Origin: Pseudomonadota bacterium
GTDB lineage: Bacteria; Myxococcota_A; Polyangia; Haliangiales; Haliangiaceae
Assembly (NCBI GenBank): GCA_022360315.1
Contig: JAKSDA010000201.1
Coordinates: forward strand, 1-64,000
Direction of reading: 5' to 3'
Length of the DNA stretch: 64,000 nt
Numbering within the stretch: position 1 is the first letter of the stretch; each line of letters opens with the position of its first letter. This document shows, piece after piece, positions 36,022-43,913 of this stretch. Made by a program: the position numbers and the translations under genes. The notes under the pieces were generated by a model that was given only the letters and a program-made list of their open reading frames with translations, had not been told where the DNA came from and ran no database searches.

Positions 36022-36639
36022 TCACTTCACGTCTACCACCCAGGTGAGCTCGTGCTTTTTGGGATCACAGGTCGCATCGGTGCACACTGCGAACTTGAAC
36101 TTGGCCGAGAACGACTTCTTGCCGACCGAGTCGGCCGTGAAGTTGACGGCAAACGTAGCGCCCTTATCCTCGAAGCGGACCGCATCTTTGATGGTCTGCT
36201 TGACCTTGGCCACAGTGACGCCGTCGGGTGGGGTCACCTGGAGCTTGGTCGGAAACTCCTTGTTCATTTTCCAGCCCTTTTTGGGCACTACATTGAACTG
36301 AACCACACCTGCGGATCCCTTGGTCAGGCTCTCGGGAGCATCGAGGGTGAGCGTGTACGATTGATCTCCACCCACCACATTGCCCGATGCCGCGACCCTG
36401 TTGGCTTGGCCGTTTGGTTGGACCATTTGGGCTGTGCCCAGCTTGTTTGCCTCGGCCTCGATGGCCACAGCGGTGGCCTGAACATTGCTGCTGGCTGCGA
36501 GAGCTACGGGCTGGCCCACCGAATCGGCCTCGCGGGATTCCGCGTCCTTGGCGCACCCATAAAAGACCACCGCGGCGATGAGGGTGGTGGAAACAGCGAA
36601 AATACTGAGCTCCTTTCGGAGCCAGGATGTCGATTTCAT
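36022..36639 (-). CDS. Lipoprotein with DsbD-N-like C-terminal domain
   Basis: 205 residues. The signal ends in a lipobox-like FYGC (TTLIAAVVFYGC). After an Ala-rich linker the C-terminal ~120 residues form an Ig-like beta domain: VVPKKGWKMNKEFPTKLQVT, FEDKGATFAVNFTADSVGKK and FKFAVCTDATCDPKKHELTW. The final Cys-x4-Cys strand pair resembles the N-terminal domain of DsbD. It is probably an envelope protein with a disulfide; no enzyme motif. Start at 36639 with agagaga upstream. It is the gene after prkA's promoter side, on the same strand. Confidence 0.7.
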   Translation of the reverse strand: MKSTSWLRKELSIFAVSTTLIAAVVFYGCAKDAESREADSVGQPVALAASSNVQATAVAIEAEANKLGTAQMVQPNGQANRVAASGNVVGGDQSYTLTLDAPESLTKGSAGVVQFNVVPKKGWKMNKEFPTKLQVTPPDGVTVAKVKQTIKDAVRFEDKGATFAVNFTADSVGKKSFSAKFKFAVCTDATCDPKKHELTWVVDVK

Positions 36640-36952
36640 GGAGTTCTCTCTTTCGTGCCGGATTCTACGAGTATAGACGCGTGGGCGGAACCGAGCATTA
36701 CAATAACTGGCCAGGCTCTGCAGCAAATGGTCTAGATAAGGTGACGCTTCGTGTTTGCGTTGACTGGCGCCGGCGGTCGCCGGTCGACGTCAGACCGAAT
36801 CGCCGACGTGGGCTGTGCAACCCGCGCCGCACCGCGCTGTATTCCAGTCATCGCGCTGTGGACACCGGCTCTCGGTGCCGGCCGGAGGTCCCGGCAGACA
36901 AACGCGAAGTGCAGCAGTTCCTAGCGGGGTTCGGGAAAAATCCCGAACGCTG
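36640..36952. other. Intergenic stretch carrying a hairpin
   Basis: No gene seen in these 313 bases. They contain the perfect 8-4-8 hairpin at 36929-36948, just behind the stop of the transglutaminase-like gene, and the promoter side of the DsbD-N-like lipoprotein gene. Confidence 0.5.
36929..36948. repeat. Perfect 8-4-8 hairpin, copy 1 of a flanking repeat
   Basis: The arms gttcggga and tcccgaac enclose aaaa. Wider complementarity (ctagc at 36921-36925 with gctag at 36952-36956) extends the stem after a mismatch. The 15-base word gggaaaaatcccgaa recurs at 37573-37587 on the other side of the intervening gene. No T-run follows on either strand, so it is not a typical intrinsic terminator, although its place right after a stop codon allows an RNA-end role. 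Confidence 0.8.
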
Positions 36953-37552
36953 CTAGGGAGCGGCCGGCTGGCTTTCCGATCGACTGTGCTTCGATCGGCG
37001 GCGCTTTTTCTGCTTTCGGAAACTGTCGCGCTGGGTGGCCGCCACGATGGTGCGCTGGCGAACGCGCTGATAGTCCTCGACCAGGGCATCGAGCGAGTCG
37101 TATGGACCCGCGATGGTGCCGGGCCGCCTGGAGTCGGCAAACGAATACAGTTTGCCATTGCGCTCGAATGTGACAAACCAGTGACGGCGCAGCACATTGC
37201 CCCGCACCGTGGTCGGCTCGAACTCGACCATCAGGTACTTTACCGAAACGCCGGGTGCAATACGGCGTGCCGTTTCATAGCCGAAACGAGCCAGATCGAC
37301 ACATACTCCCCTGGGCTTGCGATAAACGTTGGCCGGCTGGTAGATCACCACCCGGCCGCGGCTGCGGGTCTCGGATAGCTGGATCGCTCTGTCCACGTCG
37401 TATACGAACTGGTTGCCGATCCACGTGTTGATATCCTCGATCGATGACCATATGCCGAGCGCGGCCTCATACGTCGTCGGAGTGGCCTTGCCAGACCCAC
37501 CGCACGCCATTACAAGACTGGCGATAACCGCTGCGTACCGAGTCATCGACAT
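36953..37552 (-). CDS. Transglutaminase-like lipoprotein
   Basis: 199 residues. A short signal (MSMTRYAAVIASLVMAC) ends in a lipobox Cys. A transglutaminase/papain-like core follows: PRGVCVDLARFGYETARRIA with the nucleophile Cys, LRRHWFVTFERNGKLYSF with the His, and ADSRRPG with the Asp. Such envelope enzymes cleave or cross-link amide bonds. The C-terminus is a basic KQKKRRRSKHSR tail. The start at 37552 has taggg upstream. The gene is bracketed by two copies of the gggaaaaatcccgaa element. Confidence 0.75.
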   Translation of the reverse strand: MSMTRYAAVIASLVMACGGSGKATPTTYEAALGIWSSIEDINTWIGNQFVYDVDRAIQLSETRSRGRVVIYQPANVYRKPRGVCVDLARFGYETARRIAPGVSVKYLMVEFEPTTVRGNVLRRHWFVTFERNGKLYSFADSRRPGTIAGPYDSLDALVEDYQRVRQRTIVAATQRDSFRKQKKRRRSKHSRSESQPAAP

Positions 37553-37572
37553 GCCGTACCCTACCAGGGTTT

Positions 37573-37587
37573 GGGAAAAATCCCGAA
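37573..37587. repeat. Copy 2 of the gggaaaaatcccgaa element
   Basis: Identical over 15 bases to 36933-36947 and in the same orientation. The inverted-repeat arms here are imperfect (one T-G mismatch). It is located ~20 bases upstream of the start of the transglutaminase-like gene, so it could be an operator as well as a repeat. Confidence 0.75.
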
Positions 37588-37703
37588 TTTCGGATTGTCG
37601 ACGTGTCTCGTTCGGAGAACATTCAATTCCCTCGGAGAACATCCGATTCATTCGGAAGATATCCCAGTTGGACATGCCGAACAGAACTGAAGCCACCGCC
37701 AGT

Positions 37704-37811
37704 GGCCGGGTTGTTTGCTCGCCGCCATCAGGTTGCTCCCCGAAAGAGGATTTTGAGCGCGCAGCAATCGGTCGAGGCCGGGTTGATTGCTCGCCGCCAG
37801 CAGGTTGCTCC
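37704..37811. repeat. Two 36-base direct repeats
   Basis: Copies at 37704-37739 and 37776-37811 differ at two positions (ttgtttgctc/ttgattgctc and ccatca/ccagca) and are separated by 36 bases, giving a 72-base period. No coding frame is supported across them. Confidence 0.85.
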
Positions 37812-37873
37812 GGTGGGTGTGCTTACCTTCCCGCAGCTCGCCGTTTTTCGCCCTCGAACGGCGCGTTCGGGCC

Positions 37874-37917
37874 GGGCTCGACTCGACGCGTCGGTCGGGG
37901 GCTCGACTCGACGCGTC
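37874..37917. repeat. Two 19-base direct repeats, 25-base period
   Basis: The word gggctcgactcgacgcgtc occurs exactly at 37874-37892 and 37899-37917. It contains the restriction-like palindrome acgcgt and a tcgactcga core. Non-coding context upstream of the glutaminase-like gene. Confidence 0.85.
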
Positions 37918-38123
37918 TATCAGCGCGGGCGGTTGCTGCAGCGAGGACGGCTGCAATGGCTCTGCCGGTGTCACGGGCCGGCTCTCGACCGCGGCTGCGC
38001 TGTGTTACCATGCGGATTCGATTGAACAATAAGGCTGGCGTGAGCGGGTTGAAAACGCGCGAGGGCTGAAAGATAGTCTCGCTGGCTCCGGGATTTCGGG
38101 TCTGACTGCGGATCTTCTATTTC

Positions 38124-40142
38124 ATGGAACCAATCATGGCCAAGAACACGACAAATGCCGGGCAAGAGGCAGCGCGACTGACCATCGTTGAGCCGACTCC
38201 CGAGGACCAACGCTCCGAGTCGAACATAGAATCGAATATAGATAGTGCATCCGACGACGTCGACGAGCGCGAATATAGACTGTTCATTTCTCTGGATGTG
38301 GAACGAAAAGGATATCTTTATCGTTCCGTCATCGAGGATGCCATCCGGCGGGTCGGGTTGTGCAGCGACGATGTCCGTCTGCGCGGCAGTATGGAGTTGC
38401 TGGGCGTCCATGAGCCGGACAGCCGGATCTCCTACCATGCGTTTTGCCAGATCATTCGCCCCAATATCCTTCTCATCGAGCGAGCGCTCCAGGGCAACAT
38501 CATCATTCCCGAGTTCGACGAGTTTTGTCGGGAGGTCACCGAGGTCTTCGAGCAGGCCGAGAAGAACCGAAACGGACTCGTCGCATCCCATATAGCGCAG
38601 CTCGCTCGCGTCGACCCCGAGCAATTCGCGGTCGCCCTTTGCACCATCGACGGCCAGCGATTTGCCCTTGGTGACTCGAAGGTCGATTTTTCCATCCAGG
38701 CCTGTTCCAAGCCCATCAACTATTGCCTGGCTCTCGAGGAGCACGGAGAGGAGTATGTCCACGGCTATGTCGGGCGCGAGCCGAGTGGCCGCAGGGTCAA
38801 CGAGATGGTGCTCACCGGCGCCGGCCTTCCCCACAATCCGCTCATCAACGCCGGCGCCATCATGTGCACCGCTCTCATCAGGCAGGATTTGAATCCGTCC
38901 GACCAGTTCGACCACATCATGAGTATGTGGACTGCGCTGGCCGGGGGTGCAAAACCCGGGTTCAACAATGCGGTATTCCTGTCCGAGCGCAAGAGTTCAG
39001 ATCGCAACTTCGCCCTCGCCTACATGATGCGCGAGCGCAAAGTATTTCCTGAGGGCACTGATCTCATCGCAGCTCTGGAGCTCTATCTTCAGAGCTCCGC
39101 GATCGAGCTCGACGCCGAGATGATGGCAGTGGTCGCCGCCACGCTGGCCAACGGCGGTGTTTGCCCCATCAACGACGAGCGGATTCTGCAGCCCAAGACC
39201 GTGCGAAACTGCCTGTCCCTGATGTACTCGTGCGGCATGAACGAGCTTTCGGGCGAATTTGCTTTCCTCATCGGGCTGCCGGCAAAGAGCGGCGAGGGCG
39301 GCGCATTGCTTCTCATCATTCCCAATGTCATGGGGATCTGTGTGTGGTCACCGCGCCTCGGCCCATCGGGAAACAGCGTCCGGGGCGTCGAGTTCTGCAA
39401 ACGCCTCATCCACTCGTTCAATTTTCACAATTACGACAACCTGACCGGATTGACCGAAAAAACCGACCCCCGAGTCGATCGCATCCAGACCCAGTCGGAC
39501 AAGTTCAGCGAGCTCATGTGGGCGGCGAGCAAAGGCGATATCAGCGCGATCCAGCGCCTGGTTGTGGAGGGGGCGGACCTCGATGGCGCCGACTACGACG
39601 GGCGAACGCCGCTCCATCTGGCCGCTGCCGAGGGCCGAATCGGGGTCGTGCAGTACCTCATCGGCCAGAAGGTGGATGTGAACCCTCGCGATCGATGGGG
39701 TGGCACTCCACTGGACGATGCCAATACCAATTTCCGCGAGGACGTCATCGAGTTCCTGCAAGCGCACGGCGCTCTTCATTACCATTCGAAAGAGAATTTC
39801 ACCTGGCTGGGTGGTCTGGACGACGAGTCAAAAGCGGTTTCCCTGCAGGTCGACTCCGACCGGATTGCCCAGGTGATATGGGCGGCGAGCCGGGGAGTGC
39901 TCGGGGCAATCCAACGCCTGGTGGCGCGTGGTGTCGATCTGAACGGGTCTGACTACGACGGTCGAACTCCGCTTCACCTGGCCGCAGCGCAGGGCCACGA
40001 GCATATTGTTCAGTTCTTCATCAACCACAAATTGTATTTGAATCCGCGCGATCGATGGGGGAACACACCACTCGAGGATGCGGTTCGGCACGGTCATACC
40101 GCAATAGCGTCGCTTCTGGAGAAGCACGGTGCACGACGCTGA
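38124..40142 (+). CDS. Glutaminase-like protein with EF-hand-like N-domain and ankyrin repeats; probable pseudoenzyme
   Basis: 672 residues with the architecture of animal kidney-type glutaminase (GLS): an EF-hand-like N-terminal region (REYRLFISLDVERKGYLYRS), a serine-dependent glutaminase domain (~residues 145-425; HNPLINAGAIMCTALI, PEGTDLIAALELYL, PNVMGICVWSP, FHNYDNL) and ankyrin repeats (DYDGRTPLHLAAAEGR) in two ~115-residue blocks that look duplicated. The alignment to human GLS is gap-free between the key sites. Lys289 = K196 and Tyr414 = Y321 are kept, but catalytic Ser286 is A193, Tyr249 is H156 and Tyr466 is N373. So normal glutamine hydrolysis is unlikely; a ligand-sensing or scaffold role is plausible. 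No ribosome-binding site is visible; ATG at 38136 is an alternative start. CheY- and CheX-like genes follow closely. Confidence 0.88.
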   Translation: MEPIMAKNTTNAGQEAARLTIVEPTPEDQRSESNIESNIDSASDDVDEREYRLFISLDVERKGYLYRSVIEDAIRRVGLCSDDVRLRGSMELLGVHEPDSRISYHAFCQIIRPNILLIERALQGNIIIPEFDEFCREVTEVFEQAEKNRNGLVASHIAQLARVDPEQFAVALCTIDGQRFALGDSKVDFSIQACSKPINYCLALEEHGEEYVHGYVGREPSGRRVNEMVLTGAGLPHNPLINAGAIMCTALIRQDLNPSDQFDHIMSMWTALAGGAKPGFNNAVFLSERKSSDRNFALAYMMRERKVFPEGTDLIAALELYLQSSAIELDAEMMAVVAATLANGGVCPINDERILQPKTVRNCLSLMYSCGMNELSGEFAFLIGLPAKSGEGGALLLIIPNVMGICVWSPRLGPSGNSVRGVEFCKRLIHSFNFHNYDNLTGLTEKTDPRVDRIQTQSDKFSELMWAASKGDISAIQRLVVEGADLDGADYDGRTPLHLAAAEGRIGVVQYLIGQKVDVNPRDRWGGTPLDDANTNFREDVIEFLQAHGALHYHSKENFTWLGGLDDESKAVSLQVDSDRIAQVIWAASRGVLGAIQRLVARGVDLNGSDYDGRTPLHLAAAQGHEHIVQFFINHKLYLNPRDRWGNTPLEDAVRHGHTAIASLLEKHGARR

Positions 40143-40175
40143 CAGGCGGAGCGAGAGAAAGCACAGCTAGAGACC

Positions 40176-40544
40176 ATGGAAAAACTGATATTGATCGTAG
40201 ATGATTCTTCGACAGTGCGGCACCAGTTGCGGACAGTCCTCGAGGACGACGGCTTTCGAGTGATCGAGGCCGATAGTGGCGAGACCGGGGTGAAAAAGGC
40301 CCGCGAGCACGAGGCCGATCTGTTCATCATCGATGTCAACATGCCCGGTATCGACGGCCTCGAGATGCTGTCCGAAATACGCGCTCTTTCACAGCATGCC
40401 CGCACGCCTGCCTTCATTCTCACCACCGAATCTTCGGCGACGCTGATCAAGCGGGGCAAGCAGATCGGGGCCACTGCCTGGATCGTCAAGCCGTTCAAAC
40501 CTGAAATCTTGTTAAAAGGGGTCCGCAAAGTACTGGAGGTCTGA
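40176..40544 (+). CDS. CheY-like single-domain response regulator
   Basis: 122 residues, a receiver domain only: LILIVDDSSTVRHQL (acidic pocket), LFIIDVNMPGIDGLEM with the phospho-acceptor Asp, LTTES with the conserved Thr, and WIVKPFKPE with the conserved Lys. All phosphorylation residues are present, so it should be an active phospho-switch. It lies 33 bases after the glutaminase-like gene and 23 bases before the CheX-like gene on the same strand, so it is probably co-transcribed. Confidence 0.92.
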   Translation: MEKLILIVDDSSTVRHQLRTVLEDDGFRVIEADSGETGVKKAREHEADLFIIDVNMPGIDGLEMLSEIRALSQHARTPAFILTTESSATLIKRGKQIGATAWIVKPFKPEILLKGVRKVLEV

Positions 40545-40567
40545 GGACATTCGCCGCGTATAGCGCC

Positions 40568-41467
40568 ATGAATAGCTATATCCTCTTGGTTCATTCGAAT
40601 TCTGGCACGCTTTCGCCGCTCGCCGGTGATCTCGAGGCGCTGGGGTTTCGGATTCAACAGGCCTCGGGTGGCGAGAATGCGCTCGATCTGGTCGCGCACA
40701 TTCCCCTCTTGGCGCTCGTGGTGTTGGACGGTGAAATTGGCGGCAAGGAATTGGTTTATCTCGTCACTGCGATCAAGAAAGTTCATCCCGATCTTCCCAT
40801 TCTTCTCTTGAAGCCCGCGCAAGACGTCGGCACTGGCAGGTTTGGCGAGTTTATGCCCGACGTGATACTCGACGCCGGGGCGGGCGCTGGCGAGATCAGA
40901 GACCGAGCCGAGCGGCTTTTGTGTCAGAAGCTCTATCCCGGCGAAGTCGTGGAGACCATCCAGAGCCGGAGCCGTACCGTGTTGTGGGAGGCATTCAAGA
41001 GCGACCTGAAGCCGGGGGCGCCGTGCTTGCGGGCAAATCGCAACATGCTGGGTCCGATCTGCGCCATTCTGTCATTCTGCGGCCCGGGCATTGCGGGCCG
41101 TCTGGTCGTGAGCGGCACGCACGAGCATCTCGCCGCGATCTATCGGCGCATCATCCCCGATGTATCCGACGTCTCGATCGATGCTGCCGAAGATCTGGCC
41201 GGTGAAATGGCCAATCAGATCGTGGGCCGTATCAAGGAATATTTTGTCTCCCGGGGAATAGGCTTCGAACTGGCCTCGCCGGTATTCCTCAGCGGTGCAG
41301 ACGTCGAAGTTCGCTACAAGGCCGGCCGGCCGTCCCTGGTCATTCCGTTTCACGAGTCCGAAGACACGCTCTTTGTGCAGTTCTGCGTCGATCGACTCGA
41401 CCGCGAAGCCCTGGGCGAAGCAGAGGGAGAAAATGTCGCCTCCGGGGGCTCGATCGTCTTTCTTTGA
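40568..41467 (+). CDS. Receiver-like plus CheX-like phosphatase domain protein
   Basis: 299 residues. The first ~115 have a receiver outline (ILLVHSNSGTLSPLAGDLEA … LVVLDGEIGGKELV) but the acidic pocket is VHSNS instead of V-D-D, so it is likely a pseudo-receiver. The C-terminal ~150 residues match CheX/CheC-type phosphatases, with GRLVVSGTHEHLAAIYRRII and the signature EDLAGEMANQIVGRIKEYF (E-x-x-N). It may dephosphorylate the neighbouring CheY-like protein. No chemotaxis kinase or receptor gene is in the window. Confidence 0.82.
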   Translation: MNSYILLVHSNSGTLSPLAGDLEALGFRIQQASGGENALDLVAHIPLLALVVLDGEIGGKELVYLVTAIKKVHPDLPILLLKPAQDVGTGRFGEFMPDVILDAGAGAGEIRDRAERLLCQKLYPGEVVETIQSRSRTVLWEAFKSDLKPGAPCLRANRNMLGPICAILSFCGPGIAGRLVVSGTHEHLAAIYRRIIPDVSDVSIDAAEDLAGEMANQIVGRIKEYFVSRGIGFELASPVFLSGADVEVRYKAGRPSLVIPFHESEDTLFVQFCVDRLDREALGEAEGENVASGGSIVFL

Positions 41468-41576
41468 CCCGTCCGAGCGTTATCGGTCTTCGTTGCCGTC
41501 TTTGGCGGTTTTCGGGCTGGGCCACTGCCATTTGCTCAACTCGATGATCCAACTCGATGCGGGTTTCTGGCCCGGG

Positions 41577-41726
41577 TTAGGACGTGCAGCCGTCTCCTGC
41601 AAGAGTGGGCTCGAGGCACGTCCCGCCGCGAACAGCGGCGAGTTCTTCCTTTGAGTCCATCAGTCGAATGGTTTCGGCGTTCAGGCGCAGTTTCTTATTA
41701 CCCTGTTGTTTTTTACTTTTCCTCAT
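41577..41726 (-). CDS. RiPP (lanthipeptide-like) precursor peptide
   Basis: 49 residues. The leader-like N-terminus (MRKSKKQQGN then KLRLNAETIRLMD, …EELAAVRGG) has the layout 'basic – LxLxxETIRxL – ExLxxVxGG' known from class I lanthipeptide-type precursors, ending in a double-glycine site (residues 34-35). The 14-residue core TCLEPTLAGDGCTS has two Cys plus three Thr and one Ser able to form thioether rings. The ATG at 41726 is chosen because the leader motif starts there; AGGA lies eight bases upstream. No modifying enzyme or transporter is encoded in this window, so it is an orphan precursor acting with a distant synthetase, or a relic. Confidence 0.68.
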   Translation of the reverse strand: MRKSKKQQGNKKLRLNAETIRLMDSKEELAAVRGGTCLEPTLAGDGCTS

Positions 41727-41734
41727 AGGCAGAA

Positions 41735-41764
41735 ATCCTAGGACCGGTAATCGGTGACTGTCAA
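41735..41764 (-). promoter_or_regulatory. Candidate promoter of the RiPP precursor gene
   Basis: On minus, TTGACA (41764-41759) is followed after 18 bases by TAGGAT (41740-41735), eight bases before the ATG at 41726. The perfect -35 and partial -10 would place the transcript start near the start codon. The same AGGA could instead be the Shine-Dalgarno of a longer message. Confidence 0.4.
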
Positions 41765-42087
41765 TCATCTGGATACCGTAAACACCGTGCGTCGCTTTGC
41801 CGGACGGTATGGTATCGTCCAGATAGTGCAGCACACGTGTGATGTGTCACTGGCCACGGTAGGCGATGTAATCGAGATTTCAAAAATGACGCTTGCAAGC
41901 TCTTGGGTTACTCGAATACAGTGGTGACGATCGGAAAAAACAGCGCCCGGTGTGGGTGCCGTCCGTGGCAGCCTTGAATATCAATGTGAAGTCGGTTGTG
42001 CCGAGGGGAATTTGTGATGATCGGTCGGGAGCATCACGGGCATTGACCGCTCGCCTGGTCGGGTGATCGTCGGCGCGGCAGCGAGGC
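41765..42087. other. Intergenic region before the sigma-54 activator gene
   Basis: About 320 bases between divergent genes. Only weak shadow frames are present; no sigma-54 promoter, terminator or repeat was recognised. Confidence 0.5.
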
Positions 42088-43854
42088 ATGGCAAGTCGAG
42101 AGCACAGCAATGACCGGGTCGCTCCCGCCCCCATTTTCCGGGCTGCGATCGAGCATTCGGAGGACGTGGTAATTGCCCATGATCTCGACGGTCGGCTGGT
42201 ATTTGCCAATGATTGTGCGATCCGCTCTCTGCGCTACTCACGCGCTGTGCTACTCGGCTTGCGAATCTGGGACATCGACCCGGTATGGACCAAGGGGTTT
42301 CTCGACGGCGCTATTGGCGCGCTGCGCACCGGGCGGGGGATGCCCCGCAAGGGTGTACTTCGCCGCAGTGACAGCGAAGAGATCGTGGTCGAATCGTGCG
42401 TGAGTCTGGTCGAAGACAGCGGTCGTTCCCTGGTGTTGAGGCTGGCCCGGGCGGTGCGTGTGGACGGCGAGGCAGCGATATGGGTCGGCGCAGAACAGCT
42501 TCGCGATCTGGTCGACAATCTGCCCGCCGGCGCAGTTCTACTCGACGGGGCCGGACTCTACTTGAACCGGGCTGCGCGCGAGATCACTGGCATACGCGCC
42601 GAACGAGTGGCCGACCTCGATACCTGGTTTCGCACCCTCTATGGGCCGGCCTATCGCGACCTCAGGCAAACCTACCAGCGCGACAAGGCAGCGGGATTTC
42701 CCCGTCGGACCACGGTCGAGATCAGACGCGCCGACGGCGCCACGCGCTTTGTGGAATTCGCCGCGTATGCCTCGCGGTCCGGGGAAATCTGGCTGCTCTA
42801 CGATGTCACCGAGCGGCGTCGCGCCGAGCAAGAGCTGCGGCGTCTGAAATCGGCTGTCGAGCACGAGCGCGACCACTTGCGCCGCGAGCTCGATGCTCAC
42901 CGTTTGCTCGACTTTGTGGCCGAGAGTCCGGCCATTCACGAGGTACTCGAGCAGGTCCGCGCGGTTGCGGTGACCGACGCCAGTGTGCTCATCACCGGCG
43001 AGTCCGGTGTGGGCAAGGAACACATTGCTCGCGCTGTTCACGAACACAGCCTGCGCGCGCAGGCGCCGTTCGTCCGGGTCAACTGCGCCTCCATTCCCGG
43101 GGAGCTGTTTGAAAGCGAATTCTTCGGGCACATCAAGGGGGCCTTTACCGGCGCCCTTAATGACCGGGCGGGCCGCTTTCAACTCGCCGACCGGGGTACC
43201 ATATTTCTCGACGAGGTCGGCGAGATACCGCTCGAGCTGCAGAGCAAGCTGTTGCGCGTCCTTCAGGACAAGGAGTTCGAGCGGGTGGGCGAGGGTCGCC
43301 CGCGTCGGGTCGATGTTCGGATCGTGGCTGCGACCAATCGCGACCTGGAACAAGAGGTCGAGAAACGGCGCCTCCGCGAGGATCTGTTTTATCGCCTGAA
43401 CGTGTTTCCCATCGCCGTTCCGCCGCTTCGGGACCGGGTCGAGGACATCGTGCCCATTGCGCGGTGTTATTTATCGCGTCTTACCCAGCGGTACGGATGG
43501 CGCGATCTGGCGCTTTCCGATGAAGATGCGGCGGCTCTGCGCGAGCACGACTGGCCGGGCAATGTCCGCGAGTTGCAGAATGCACTCGAGCGCGCGGCCA
43601 TCCTGAGCAAGGCGAGAGGCGGGCCGCTGCAGTTGCGAAGCGTGCTCGGCCCGCGGCGACAGGCAGGCCGCCAGGCCGACATCCGGGTGCGTACAATTGC
43701 CGAGCTCAAGGAGCTCGAACGCCAGAACATCGTCGCCGCGCTGGAGCAGAGCGGGTGGAAATTATCGGGCAAGGGGAGCGCCGGAGAGCTTCTCGGCCTG
43801 TCGCGAACAACCCTCGCCTCGAAGTTGAAGTCACTCGGCATCGAAAAGCCCTAG
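42088..43854 (+). CDS. Sigma-54-dependent transcriptional activator with PAS sensors
   Basis: 588 residues. Two N-terminal PAS domains ([20 protein letters not shown] … ; [20 protein letters not shown]) are joined by a coiled coil ([20 protein letters not shown]) to a complete AAA+ domain: Walker [19 protein letters not shown] loop for sigma-54 contact, Walker [13 protein letters not shown], and arginine-finger region [16 protein letters not shown]-terminal Fis-type helix-turn-helix ([19 protein letters not shown]) follows. It is a one-component, ligand-sensing enhancer-binding protein. Start at 42088. The targets are unknown; the next gene downstream encodes a DUF4157 protein. Confidence 0.93.
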   Translation: MASREHSNDRVAPAPIFRAAIEHSEDVVIAHDLDGRLVFANDCAIRSLRYSRAVLLGLRIWDIDPVWTKGFLDGAIGALRTGRGMPRKGVLRRSDSEEIVVESCVSLVEDSGRSLVLRLARAVRVDGEAAIWVGAEQLRDLVDNLPAGAVLLDGAGLYLNRAAREITGIRAERVADLDTWFRTLYGPAYRDLRQTYQRDKAAGFPRRTTVEIRRADGATRFVEFAAYASRSGEIWLLYDVTERRRAEQELRRLKSAVEHERDHLRRELDAHRLLDFVAESPAIHEVLEQVRAVAVTDASVLITGESGVGKEHIARAVHEHSLRAQAPFVRVNCASIPGELFESEFFGHIKGAFTGALNDRAGRFQLADRGTIFLDEVGEIPLELQSKLLRVLQDKEFERVGEGRPRRVDVRIVAATNRDLEQEVEKRRLREDLFYRLNVFPIAVPPLRDRVEDIVPIARCYLSRLTQRYGWRDLALSDEDAAALREHDWPGNVRELQNALERAAILSKARGGPLQLRSVLGPRRQAGRQADIRVRTIAELKELERQNIVAALEQSGWKLSGKGSAGELLGLSRTTLASKLKSLGIEKP

Positions 43855-43913
43855 TCCGCTGCCTCGGCCTGGCTGTGTGGCGCTATTGAATTTGCATGAA
43901 TGGGATGTAAAAT

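Larger units (their letters stand above)
37553..38123. other. Repeat-bearing intergenic region
   Basis: No gene was seen in about 570 bases. The region holds the second gggaaaaatcccgaa element, a 36-base direct repeat and a 19-base direct repeat (see separate entries), plus the promoter sides of two divergent genes (transglutaminase-like and glutaminase-like). Confidence 0.55.

Noticed and set aside
41465-43860. A full lanthipeptide biosynthetic cluster around the precursor
   Set aside because: Neighbouring genes are chemotaxis-like and sigma-54 regulators; no dehydratase, cyclase, protease or transporter is present.
43868-43905. Possible sigma-54 promoter (TGGC … TTGC) before the second DUF4157 gene
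   Set aside because: The distance between the two elements is three bases too long and no other pair fits; only the neighbouring activator made it tempting.
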